Positions 21,426 through 32,193 of a DNA stretch of 64,000 nucleotides are shown in pieces. Where the stretch lies: assembly GCA_029204225.1 (NCBI GenBank), contig CM055114.1, forward strand, positions 12,830,144-12,894,143, written 5' to 3'. This DNA comes from Diphasiastrum complanatum. Lineage: Eukaryota; Streptophyta; Lycopodiopsida; Lycopodiales; Lycopodiaceae. A model generated the notes under the pieces. The model did not search any database. It saw nothing but the letters and a program-made list of their open reading frames with translations, and was not told the origin of the DNA. The first letter of the stretch is position 1. Every line of letters starts with the position of its first letter. A program made the translations under genes and the position numbers.

Positions 21426-23577
21426 TATCACAGGATGCACACACTTCAGTTACATCTTTTGGAGAGCAGTTGATTACTCCTGCGGAGACACATTCTCTTG
21501 CCATCTTGAATGGCCTCACACAGTGGCCCTCCTCATCAGCGTTTACATGTTATCCTCATGGTGGAGAACATAGTGTAGTTGACTACTTTATTGGATCACC
21601 TACTTTGATCCCTCACATCTCTGATTTCTCCATTACACCTCCCACCATTTCTTATCACTCACTCCTACGCCTCTCACTGGGTCACATAGCCCCGTCTTCT
21701 AAAGTTCCACGCTCCTCTTCTACTAACAAACATGTCCTTTTACTCACTCTGGACTTGCCAACTACACCACAACCCTGTCCCAACTACTTACACACTTCCC
21801 TTTCACGACATCAATTGAGCAACAAGCCACTTTTCTCTCTAAATCCCTCTTATCTGCAGCATCCTCATCTTTCCCCACCAAGACGATATCATGTCATAGA
21901 CGTGTTCACAACCGCTAGTATGATGCAGAATGGCGCTCTCTTCACAAACATGTGGTATATGCCAGATTACACTCCCCTGCAACACTCAAACAACACCAGA
22001 AAAAGTATCATAAAGCCACCAGAACAAAGAAGATAACATACCTACGATCACTCTGCCAAAGGTTGATCGACTCTTTAGCTTCCCCTTCCTCCTTTTTCTG
22101 GAAACATTTCACCAGATCCTCTTCGACTTTGGCCTCCATAGCAATCGAATCTTGGGTCGAATATGCCACAAAACTTTATACCCTAGACTCCCCTCCTACC
22201 TTACTCTCACCATGACCTGCCTGTTGCACGCTTTTTACTCCACACATGGTTGAAAATGCCATTAACCATGCCAAACTTCATAAAGCCACTGACTATGATT
22301 CTCTAAACGTGGATTTCCTAAAACCTGTAGCACATCTTATCGCGCCCTTTATTGCTCACGCTTTTAACACTGCTATGACCTCTGGTTTTCCTACCACATG
22401 GTGTACTAATATTCTTCATCCCATTCTCAAGGCAGGTGATCCCATAAATGTAGAAAACTACCGTACTATTATGATTGGTCACACTTTGGCTAAGATTTAT
22501 GGTTCCATTTTACAGACGGTTACTGGTTGAAACTGAGGATTTACATGCTATGGATCAGGCTGGGTTCAGACCAGGATACTCTAGCTCAGATCAGATTTTC
22601 ATTTTGCGATGCATCATTGAGGAGGCACGACATCAGAGACAGAGTTTATTGTTGCTTTGTGGACTTCCGCAAAGCTTTTGACTCAGTTCCGAGACACCTC
22701 CTTTTCCAGAGATTATCTTTGCTTGGCTTCACAGACGAGACTATTGTCGCGATCATTACTTTACATGAGCGAGTTTGGGCGCGGTTCAGAGACAGTAGTG
22801 GTTGGTCCTCGTTGATCCATTCTACCATTGGAGTGAAGCAGGGCTGCCCCTTATCTCCTACTCTCTTTGCACTATATATTGATGACAAGCGGATTATTCG
22901 AGAGGAAGGTGGAGAGGGCTGTCCCTTAGCAGATATTATTATCCCCATTCTCCTATACGCTGATGATGTGGTTCTTCTCTCATCCTCTGCAACTGGCTTA
23001 CAGAGACACCTTTCTGCTTTACGTCGCTTCTGTCAGCTTTGGGGATTGACGGTTAATACTAAGAAGACCAAGATTATGGTGTTCAACACCAATAGACAGC
23101 ATATGAGAGATGTGACCTTCTATTATGATGGGCTGTCGATTGAGATTGTGACCTCTTACACTTATTTGGGAGTACTTTTTTCTGGTCCGCTACTCACATT
23201 CCGACCGGCAGCCCTCACCAGACTCCGTAAGGGGCACACTTCTCTTGTTCATATAAAGAGATTCTGTTCCACATATTATGTACAAGACCCTACTACCAGA
23301 TGCTTACTATTTTCTACCATTGTCTCCCCGGTTGTTTTATACTCTGCTGAGACTTGGTGTCCGGATTTATCACGTGATACTTGGAGGGATCTTACTCGTA
23401 TCCAGATTCTCATGCTTAGCAGGATGATTAGGGCTAAGCCCTCGGTGCCACATGATATCATATTAGCGGAGTTTGCTTCCCCTCCCCTAGTTATTGGTGC
23501 TATGATTCAGATCATTACCTTTCTTCACAGGATATCCGAGTTTTGGTTTGGCAGTGTTTCAGCCCTTCTTCGGACTC
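21426..23577 (+). pseudogene. LINE F: fragment of the A/E-type LINE, opposite orientation
   Basis: ORF2 without its ends. The endonuclease from QTEFHANTDVLRLHPLDMGL onward is followed by RT in shifting frames: RPGYSSSDQIF, CCFVDFRKAFDSVPR, GVKQGCPLSPTLFALYIDD, ILLYADDVVLLSSS, YLGVLFSG. After FLHRIS a segment of about 30 residues is missing. WFGSVSALLRTLG then runs into hAT G. The fragment lacks a (GA)n tract, the 3' hairpin and the CCHC end. It is the only plus-strand LINE copy, and its junctions look like recombination rather than retrotransposition ends. Confidence 0.75.
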
Positions 23578-24150
23578 TGGGTCAGCCACATAAGGAGCGG
23601 TGCAAAACCGGAGAACGCCCTCCGAAATGGTGTTCTCCCCCGCCACGAGTCGTGGCCCGTAGGTGTCCAGTAGTCACTGCCTCTCGGGGACGGACATGCT
23701 GCCACAAGGGGCAGCATTTAGGGAGGCACCATTTTTGGCGCGTGCACCGAGCAGGTGGCCTTTAAGGCGAGTGAGGGACGCAGCAAATTCGACGAGGCAG
23801 TATCGGCAACGCACGATCTTCTGACCGGTCTTGTTGGACTTGTCGGCAACCCGCCTGACAATGTCTACCTCGTCCCAGAGACCGGAAAGGTCGGATTGCA
23901 CCATTGCGAAGGAGAAAACTATGGAAAAAATGCAGATGAAGCTAAAGCTGGTAGGATGGATTGCTGGGAAAAAAACAGCAGGGTTCACTGTTAGACAGAC
24001 GCTGAAAATGGGCGAAGGCAGGGCGAAGCAAGTCAGATGCAAGGCAAGGCATTGCGTGGGCAAAGGACGACGCAAGGAATCGAAGGCAGACAGGCAAAAA
24101 CAGCAGCGATGGCAGGGCGGAGGAGGGCGCAAAAAAATTTCGAGCGGGTA
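23578..24150 (-). pseudogene. hAT G: truncated transposase N-terminus and leader
   Basis: ATG at 23904 starts MVQSDLSGLWDEVDIVRRVA. It is a close relative of hAT H (MVHSNLADLWDEVDIVRRVL) with the same BED finger (VRCRYC, TRLKGHLLG). An in-frame UGA follows MSVPERQ. Homology continues to about FCTAPYVADP and is then cut by LINE F. The gene points away from hAT H, so G and H are head-to-head, separated by palindromic end sequences. Confidence 0.7.
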
Positions 24151-24202
24151 GGTTTAGGTAAAAAAAAAATTTAAAAAATATTAAATAATAAAAATATTAA
24201 TA

Positions 24203-24292
24203 TATTGTGGTACCGCGGTACCATCATGGTACCGTGGTACAAGTACTGTCCCGCGGTACCGGGATCCACGGTACCCAGTACCGTGGGACCTA

Positions 24293-24331
<39 letters not shown>

Positions 24332-24432
24332 CATATATATATATAGATCCAGCGGTACCAGGATCCGCGGATCCCGGTACCGCGGATCCAGTGTGGTACC
24401 GCGGATCCATACTGATCCGCGGTACCACAATA
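24203..24432. repeat. Palindromic GGTACC/GGATCC array around (TA)n
   Basis: Dense palindromes built from GGTACCGCGGTACC and GGATCCGCGGATCC units lie on both sides of (TA)n at about 24295-24345. The AT-rich flanks are also inverted copies of each other. I read this as the end of hAT G meeting the end of hAT H in a TA microsatellite. Similar sequence recurs at 31058-31160. Confidence 0.6.
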
Positions 24433-24676
24433 TATATTATTTTTTAATATTTAATATATTAATATTTTCTTTTTTAACCTAATCCCCCCCCTCGCTTCAT
24501 CTCTCTCCCTGCCCGTCGCCCTACTGTCCGCGCCCTCCCGACTATCTTCGCATTGAACTGATCGCGTCCTCCCCTGCTATTGCTATTTCGGCCTTTATTG
24601 TGGTTTTTTCAAGCCTTCCGACTCCTATCGCACCCACAGAGATCTCAGCCTTCTTTCCCCAATCCTTTCTACAGAG

Positions 24677-27600
24677 ATGGTGCATTCCAACCTTGCCGAT
24701 CTGTGGGACGAGGTGGACATTGTCAGGCGGGTTCTCGACAAGTCTAACAAGTCCGGTGCAAGGATAGTGCGCTGTCGATATTGCCTGACCGAGTGCGTTG
24801 CCACCCTCACTCGCCTTAAAGGCCACCTACTCGGCACATGCGCGAGAGATGGTGGCACACTGAATGCTGCCCCCTGTGCCAGCATGTCCGCTCCCGTCAG
24901 GCAGCGACTTTTGGATACCTACGGGCCACGTCTTGTGGCGGGGGAGAACACCATTTCGGAGGGTGTTCTTCAGTTTTGCACCGCTCCTTACGTGGTTGAC
25001 CCCGAGTTGCTGCCTGCTTGGCTGGCACGCACGAGGAGAGGGAGTGCATCCTCGTCCAGTCCCTTTGCCCCTCATCCCTCTCAGACAGTTCCGCCTAACG
25101 CACCCCCATCTGCACCCATTCCGGTGGATCCTGTCCCACCGCATCCGCCAGTTGCCACTATGGTTCCATCACCACCTACTGTTGCTCGCACTCCGCCAGT
25201 TTACGACTTTCTCATGGACTCTCCGCCTCTCAAGCAGGAGCAGGCCGCGGATGCCAGTGACGAGGCCTTCCAGGATGTTGAGGAGATCCCTTCCTCCCTC
25301 CCTTCACATCCGGATGACCTCCCTACCCAGCAATTTTCGTATCCCATGCCAGATGTCCACCCTCCACCAGTGTACCCCACTTACGCTGCTGCACCCATCC
25401 CGGCCAGTGCATCCCACTCTCCCCATTCCACGTCTACAGCTGATGCATCCACTAGTGCCCAGGCTGTCGCGTCATCATCCATTCCCGTCACGTTTGGTAC
25501 ACCGTGCTGGAGGTCCGCTACCCGTCGCCCAGCTGGGAGAGTTCTTAGGCAGCAGAGCATTCGTGGAGCGCATCAGCCGCACATGGATAGAGAGGCCACA
25601 CAGGCCGTGGCCAGCCTGATTTATGAGCTGAACCTTCCATTTGCCATCACCGACTTCGAGCCCTTCAGAAGGGCCTTCCGCCTTGCACAGTCTGTCAGCC
25701 CTAGCTGGAGAGTCCCTAGTTCAGAGGTTGTCCGCACACACGTGCTGAGGGATAGGGTCGAGTCACTGTCTAGAGAGATGGAGCCTCTACGTCGCCACTG
25801 GGCCACTTACGGTTGCAGCATCATGTCCGATGGCCGGACTGATGTCAGGAGAGGGCCGATCCTCAACATACTGGTCTCCAGCTGCATGGGCACACAGTTT
25901 TTGAGGGCAGTGGATTGCAGCAGGGGGGGGAGAGTCATATCTGCAGAGTTCATGTTTGATGTCATCAGGTCTTCCATCCTGTCCATAGGCCCACAGCATG
26001 TCGTCACAGTGGTGATGGACAATGCCACGAACTGCATTCAGATGGGTGTACTGCTAGAGGCCGAGTTCCCTCACATTGTTCATACCCCCTGTGCCACGCA
26101 CGGCATAGACCTTCTGATGGGGGACATAGGTGCACTTCCCTGGGTTAGAGCCATCGTCCGTGAGGCCCTCTTCCTGGTGACTTTTGTCATGAGGAAGAGG
26201 CGTGTTCTTGCCATGTTCCGGGTGTTCAGCCATCTAGACCTCCGTAAGCCAGCCCCCACACGCTTTGCATTCGACTTGGTGGTCATCGACCGTCTGATCA
26301 GGTGTAGGGCGCAACTTCTACAGATGGTTGCCAGTGATCTTTGGTGTGCCAGCACATTTCCGCGCACTGAGGATGGGGAGCACTTTTCTTCCACGGTGAG
26401 GGGAGACCAGTTCTGGAGAGATGCACAGACATTGTCAGGACTGCTTCGACCACTTTACATTGTGCTCCGCATGGTTGACAGCGAGGGGTCGACACTTGGA
26501 CTGGTATATGAGCTCATGGACCGGATTGGACAGTTCCTGCAGCTGCCCATCTTGCAGCCAGAGAGGTAAGCAGTATAGTAATGTAATTGACCTTTATCTT
26601 TTTAGTAATTGCTAGTTTGTTTTTCTGTCAATGTTAAGTTTTTTCGTAATGCCCTACACCACATGCCTCTCACCTGCAGGATGACCGAGCTGAAGTTCAT
26701 CTGGGAGACGCAGTGGAACTACTTCCACAGGAGTATCCACAGCGTTGCACACATACTGCATCCCCTCTTCCTCTCTCCGACACAGATCGCAGACAGGGAG
26801 CTCGAGGCCGATTGGCTTCAGTACATTCACAGAGTGGGTCCACACATTGGTTTGGATCCTATCAGGCTCATGGAGGAGCTCGCTGCATTTCGTTTTGGCA
26901 TGGGCACATTTGGCCACCCGTCTGCTCAGGATCCAGAGAGGAGGCAGCTACCCATTACCTGGTGGACCATGTTCGATAGCACATACCCATCTATACAGCG
27001 TCTTGCACTGCGTGTCCTTTCTCAGGTATGCATCTCATTTTATCCTCCATTGTTGTGTTTCGTTGAAGACAATGTGCTGAAGTATTTCAATGCACGTACC
27101 ACAGGATTGTGCTGCCTCCGTGTGTGAGCGTAATTGGAGCACATGGGCACTCATTCACACGAGGAGAAGAAACCGGTTGTCAGTGAGTCAGTTGGAGTGG
27201 TTGGTGTTCTATAGCACCAGCGCACGTCTCGCCAGGAGACTTCCGACCATTACGAGCGCATTGCAGGTGATAAGCTAATCTTTCATAGCATGTTGGTTGA
27301 CTCCTGGTATGTTGGTTTCATTTCTTGATAGAGTTGTCTCCCTGACATGCAAATTTTAAACCTTGCAGACGAAGATATATGATTTGGAGCGCCAGGTTGA
27401 CTTGCCTACGGACAGCACCCATCCCATGCCTGCAGATGACCTGGGCACACAGTTGATGGCAGAGAGAGAGAGAGGGAGCTTGCCGAGATGAGAGAGAGAG
27501 AGAGAGAGCTTGGGCTTGAGCACAGAGAGCCTCCATTGTACGAGGCAGATGAGCCAGTGTCAGAGGATCATCAGGATGAGGATGAGCCCATTCGGGTTGT

Positions 27601-28990
27601 GTTCGCCATATCAGAGCGGGATGAGGCATATGATACAGGTGTTGGGCACACGCCTAGAGCAGGGGTCACAGGTGCATCACGTGGTAGAGGTGGGACACAT
27701 GCCACAGATTATACCGGGAGACGGGCAGGGCACACAGGGGGGGGCAGTGGCATACCTTCTTATGTTGATATGATGGAGGAGGCTCTTGATAGGGGGCAGA
27801 CTGATTTGGGTTTACCTTCCGCAGCTGCTTGGATGCGTGCATCACAGAGCCATAGGCATTTCTATGACAGCACACCAGAGGAGTCACCAGATGACTTTGA
27901 TTGTACCGATTGGGAGGCCATGCAAGGTCCACATGGTGCACAGGATGAGGCACGCGATGATCCAGAGGATGGTGCTCATGATGAGTCCCAGAGCCCAGAG
28001 CATTTGTATTTGGATGCCCAGCTGGACGACTTGATTGCAGACTTGGATTCAGAGGCCCAGCAGATGCCGAGCGTCAGGGCACCCCCATCCTCTCTAGCCA
28101 GCATGCCCTACACAGAGTCTCAGCCAGAGCAGCTACACGAGGTGCCCGCAGTTCCTCCAGTTCCTCAGAGGGTGTATGTGCACCGCACAGCACCTCCAGT
28201 GCCACCGATACCGTTGAGGCCTGCAGCCCCTTCATCGCCATCCACTTTTGCAGCAGCAGGTCTCCATGGCAGGCCACCATCTGTGCCCAAATCTTCTCTT
28301 GCAGCACCCACATCTACAGACGCTCCTCCAGTGGCAGCACCCACAGCACATCCTCCTCCATTGGCAACACCCACGGCACCGGCTCCTCCTTTGGCAGCAC
28401 CCAGGATGTACCAGTACCGTCCACCACAACGCCCCTTTCAGTACTTATCGCCGCTGTACTTGCCTCCTGCAGGGACGGCCCCTCCACATCTAGTTCCTCC
28501 ACCAGCAGCAAGCCCACGGGCACACACTCCTCGGACCTATCCTCCACTATCAGCTGCACAGGGACACCCATCTTTAGCTGCTCTATCCCAGCCGGCCGCA
28601 GCTTGGGCCTTGCCTAGTCAGCCAGGTGATCTGCATGGGGGTGATGAGGCATTGACGGCTCCCCTCGTCCGCAAGAGGCCAGGAAGGCCCAAGGGTGCAC
28701 CGAACAAGAAAGGCAGGGCACAGAAACTGCCAGGGAAGAGAGGACGACCTCGCAGGACTCCAGTTGCTGGTAGAGGTGCAGTATTACAGCCAGCTGCAAC
28801 AGGTGTTGTTGGTTTAGCCTGCTTGGGGGCTGATGCGGAGGCAGATTGGAAGGATGAGGATGACGAGTCTTCCCCCTCAGATACACAGCCCATGCCAGTA
28901 CCAGACAGACATAGATATCATTTGCGAGAGTCAGCTCGGGGGCCTGAGTTGTCTCCGGAGCATTCATCTGAGTTTGAGGCAGAGCATTGA
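24677..28990 (+). CDS. hAT H transposase, four exons, one frameshift
   Basis: Exon 1 is 24677-26565, exon 2 26680-27025, exon 3 27105-27266, exon 4 from 27369. All junctions are GT-AG with matching phases (AG|GTAAGC to CAG|G; CAG|GTATGC to CAG|GAT; CAG|GTGATA to GCAG|ACG). The BED finger has C33, C36 and H50, followed by a Pro-rich linker. The DUF659 region contains YGCSIMSDGRTD and VVTVVMDNATNC. Exon 3 has the hATC dimerisation motif CAASVCERNWSTW. In exon 4 the frame is lost in a GA run near 27475 and resumes at 27488. It then continues through an acidic and Pro-rich domain to two AT-hook-like motifs (KRPGRPKG and GKRGRPRR), ending at 28990. A one-base change in the GA run would account for the break. 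Confidence 0.65.
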
Positions 28991-29475
28991 TTGTAGCTCT
29001 ATCATTTTATTTTTAGCAGTTTGATATCATGTTCCATGTTTGGCGGCCAGATGGTCGAACACTGTATTCAGACCATTTTTCATATTATATTTAGTGTTGG
29101 ACGTATTCTATTCACTGCACAATGTGTATTTGTCAATTTGTAATTGTGATGTTCTACTTGCAATTTTACTTCAAATGGTGTGTGCATGTTTTCAATTAGT
29201 TTTCACTACAGAGTTTGAGAGCATATGCAGAACACAGAAATACAACCCCCCTGATAGCATTTCATAATCACATACATCAGATTGCAATACACAAGGCACG
29301 CATTGCACAAAAAGCACACCGTACATTAATTCATCAGATGTATCAAAATTACAATACGTATTCCCGCTGCATACGGCTGGGGCTGTTCTTCACCATGCTA
29401 GACACTAAGTACTGCCTCATCTACTGATGAACATTACATAACAACAGTCAGCCACATACAGCTAGACCCCATCTA
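28991..29475. other. hAT H transposase 3' flank
   Basis: AT-rich sequence after the transposase stop. From 29215 it matches 18850-19140 in hAT1. No gene seen. Confidence 0.5.
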
Positions 29476-30122
29476 TGCTAAACATTCCTATGGATCCTCC
29501 ACTGACTCCTCGCCCTCGTCAGGAGCATTGTTATGTCGCTCTCGCTCTGCCTCCCGGTTAGCCCGAGCTGCCTCCTGGTTAGCCCGACGTCTGGCCGCCC
29601 TTTCCCTGACCATGATGAGTTGCCGTCGTGTGAAGTTCATTCCGATCTGCTCATCCAAATCCAGATCGACAGCAGGGGCGGGGGCCACAGCGGGGCTGGG
29701 ATCTGCAGCTCTGGGTGTCTCTACCGAGTCTCTGGCAGCATCTCTGCAATGTCTGCCTCTTGCTTCCGATGCCTTTGAACATTAAATAACAACAGTCAGC
29801 CACATACGGCTAGACCCCATCTATGCTAAACATTTCTATGGATCCTCCACAGACTCCTCGCCCTCGTCAGGTGCATTGTTCTGTCACTCTCGCTCTGCCT
29901 CCCGGTTAGCCGGAGCTGCCTCCTGGTCAGCCCGACGGCGGGCAGCCCTTTCCCTGACCATGATGAGCTGTCGTCGTGTGAAGTTCATTCCGATCTGCTC
30001 ATCCAAATCCAGCTCGATAGCGGGGGCGGGGGCCACAGCGGGGGCGGGGATCTGCAGCTCTGGGTGTCTCTGCCGAGTCTCTCGCAGCATCTCTGCAATG
30101 TCTGCTTCTTGCTTCCGATGCC
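29429..30122. repeat. 347-bp tandem duplication carrying the small ORF
   Basis: The segment beginning GAACATTACATAACAACAGTC at 29429 is repeated from 29776 (GAACATTAAATAACAACAGTC). Each copy carries the 3' part of the convergent small ORF. The first copy is cut at its 5' side by the duplication joint. Confidence 0.7.
29488..29775 (-). pseudogene. hAT H convergent small ORF, copy 1 (5'-broken)
   Basis: The C-terminal 66 codons are open: DLDEQIGMNFTRRQLIMVR, ERAARRRANQEAARANREA, then HNNAPDEGEESVEDP. Upstream, the AEML region reads on with a UAG and in a shifted frame, and homology ends at the duplication joint. The C-terminal block is the best conserved part of all three copies. Confidence 0.5.
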
Positions 30123-30180
30123 TTTCGTTGTGCCTTCGGACATCTTCCTCGAGCTTCCTCCTGGCTTCGCCCTCCGCCAT
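29836..30180 (-). CDS. hAT H convergent small ORF, copy 2 (most complete)
   Basis: ATG at 30180 (MAEGEARRKLEEDVRRHNER). It is open for 98 codons to a UGA at 29886-29884, which replaces an Arg codon (CGA) found in other copies. Beyond it QNNAPDEGEESVEDP is still readable to 29836. The product is a charged helical protein of about 98-115 residues with the DLDEQIGMNFTRRQ and Arg-rich RERAARRR segments. No family recognised. Position and strand match the hAT1 copy. It could be a second transposon gene, possibly DNA- or partner-binding. Function is unknown. Confidence 0.5.
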
Positions 30181-30409
30181 CTCACGACACCCTGTTGCTC
30201 GAAATGACCCTCACAGCCTCTCAATGGCTCTCACTGGCTCTCTCACAACCCCCCTCTCACAGCCTCTCACAATGCCTCTCTCACAGCCTCCCACTGGCTC
30301 TCCCTCACAGCTTCTCACAATGCCTCTCACAGCCTCTCATTGGCTCTCTCACTGTCTCGTGAGTGCCTATTTAACTCCACGGCCTGTTTCCCAATTTGCT
30401 TTTGTTGAT

Positions 30410-30915
30410 GATCCCATGTGCTACTGTACCTGCCCCATGTATTGCTCCCCCACATGCTGCAGTCCGATTGGGTCCATAGTCTGCTCCTCCACAATGCCCA
30501 TGTGACGGTATACCTGTCCGGATGTATTGCTCCCCCACATGCTGCACTCCGATTGGGTCCATGGTCTGCTCCTCCATAGTGCCCATGTGCTATTGTACCT
30601 GCCCCATGTATTGCTCCCCCACATGCTGCACTCCGATTGGGTCCATGGTCTGCTCCTCCACAGTGCCCATGTGCTACTGTACCTGCCCCATGTGCTGATC
30701 CCCCACATGCTGCACTCCGATTGGGTCCATGGTCTGCTCCTCCACAGTGCCCATGTGCTACTGTACCTGCCCCATGTATTGCTCCCCCACATGCTGCACT
30801 CTGATTGGGTCCGTGGTCTGCTCCCCCACAGTGCCCATGTGACGGTGTATTTGTCCGGATTTGCTGCCCCCCCACATGCTGCACTCCCATTGACCACCAG
30901 GTCTGCTCTCCCACA
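30410..30915. repeat. 84-bp tandem repeat (about six units)
   Basis: Units start at TGCCCATGTG at 30495, 30580, 30664, 30748 and 30832, with a partial earlier unit near 30413. Each has CCCCCACATGCTGCACTCC and GATTGGGTCC. A shorter version lies at about 19675-19810 in hAT1. It is upstream of the small ORF in its own sense, so it may act as promoter or transposase-binding array. Because 84 is divisible by three, long open frames arise on both strands; I do not call them genes. Confidence 0.75.
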
Positions 30916-31057
30916 GTGGCCCCAGTACAGTCCCCCTGTACAGTAACATCTTTTTTCTAAACCGTACCCCTTTTTTTTCCTGAATTTTTTACCTACTTTT
31001 AGCCTGTTAAAAGGGTTTTTTTTTTTTTAAATAATAGAAAATATTATTTTTGTGGTG

Positions 31058-31165
31058 CTGCCCTGGTACCACTGGTCTGAGGGCGGCACCATAACCGCGG
31101 TACCACCATTATGGTACCGCGGTACCATAATGGCGGTACCACGTGCCACTATGATATATATATAG
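31058..31165. repeat. Palindromic GGTACC array, hAT H right end
   Basis: Repeated GGTACCGCGGTACC-type palindromes end in CACGTGCCACTATGATATATA. The last part resembles GTGGGACCTATGATATATA at the end of hAT G (about 24283-24301). A further palindrome of related type (TTCCCACGGCACCAGTGCCG) sits at about 31671-31690. Confidence 0.55.
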
Positions 31166-31167
31166 AT

Positions 31168-31640
31168 ATAATATCAGACACGAGGGGGTCCGGGGGACGC
31201 GAGCAATCCGCGTCCGCGTCCGCGTCCAAACCCGGACGCGAGGTCGGACGCGGCCATTTTTCTTTTTAGTTTTTTTTTTATTTTTTAAACACTAATTAAC
31301 ACTAAAAAAACAATTTCAATTTTTTTAAATAAAGGGTGGACGCACCCCTAGCGCGTCCACGTCCGAACACGGACACGGACGCAAGTCCGAACGCGCATTC
31401 GCGCCCGAGGTCCGCTTCCGAGATGCGCGTCCGGACCGGACACGGTCAATCCTCGTCCGCGTCTAGACCCGGACACGTCCAACCCCCGGACGCAAGGTCG
31501 GACGCGTCCACATTTTTTTTCTTTTTTTAACACTATAAAAAAAATTTAAAATTAAAAAAAAAAAAGCAGACGCGTTTAGACCCACGCACCCCTGGCGCTT
31601 CCGCGTCCGAACGCGCGGACGCTTCCCTGGTCCACTACCT
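31168..31640. repeat. MITE-like copies with hAT1-type GC-rich ends
   Basis: One copy starts CAGACACGAGGGGGTCCG at about 31170 and closes with the GGACGCACCCCT block at about 31335-31410. A second follows at about 31418-31633 with the same two blocks. Both match the ends of hAT1, with only AT-rich filler between. They appear to be non-autonomous derivatives inserted in a TA-rich site at the edge of hAT H. Confidence 0.5.
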
Positions 31641-32193
31641 TAGATATATATATATATTTATTTATATCATGGTTCCCACGGCACCAGTGCCGTGGGACTA
31701 CACGGCACAGCACGTGTCGTGCCACGATACTTTTATATATATAAGTTTTTAATTTTGAAATTTTTTTTTTATACTTATATAGATACATTTCTTTCTTTGA
31801 AGTATCACCTACGAATGAGTAGTCACTCGAGGAAGCCAGGGCGTCCAATGTCTTTAAACTTGGTAATATTCTGAAGAACCTTCACCTCTTGGAGCTTGTG
31901 CTCAGACTTCGAAGGTAGAAGTGCAAACTACTAAACATTAGAATATTATGCTCTAAATTTTGTTTATGCATACTCTATTTCAAATTTGAACTATAACATT
32001 CTCTTGAAGGTGTCCTAATAAAGCTTAATTTTGACCCCGAAACTGCCTGTCCTCTCAAATGCCGCAAATTTCCAAATTTGTCCAAATTCTTGGTATTGTT
32101 GTTTATCATTGCAACATGTAGTAGGAACCTTTTACTGCATTATTCCTATACAGGCTGGATTTGCTATACCCTGATTTTAGGTGGTCTCTGCCG
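31641..32193. other. AT-rich spacer, no gene seen
   Basis: (TA)n, the palindrome near 31671-31730, then unrecognised AT-rich sequence up to the LTR at 32194. Confidence 0.4.

Larger units (their letters stand above)
24345..31165 (+). mobile_element. hAT H: two-gene hAT element with palindromic ends
   Basis: Left end at 24345-24432 and right end at 31058-31165, both rich in GGTACC palindromes and both abutting (TA)n. It holds a four-exon transposase gene (24677-28990), a tandemly duplicated convergent small ORF (29488-30180) and an 84-bp tandem repeat (30410-30915). The ends lie in TA repeats, so no unambiguous 8-bp duplication can be read. The boundaries are approximate. Confidence 0.55.

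Noticed and set aside
23521-23765. C-terminal extension of the LINE F ORF (Arg/Pro-rich)
   Set aside because: After about 23577 the sequence is the hAT G transposase read on the wrong strand.
30410-30915. Possible CRISPR-like array
   Set aside because: The whole 84-bp unit repeats without unique spacers, and the DNA is a plant nuclear genome.
30327-30946. Long ORFs on both strands over the 84-bp tandem repeat
   Set aside because: The period is a multiple of three, so any open unit gives a long frame. Composition is repetitive and no family is recognised.
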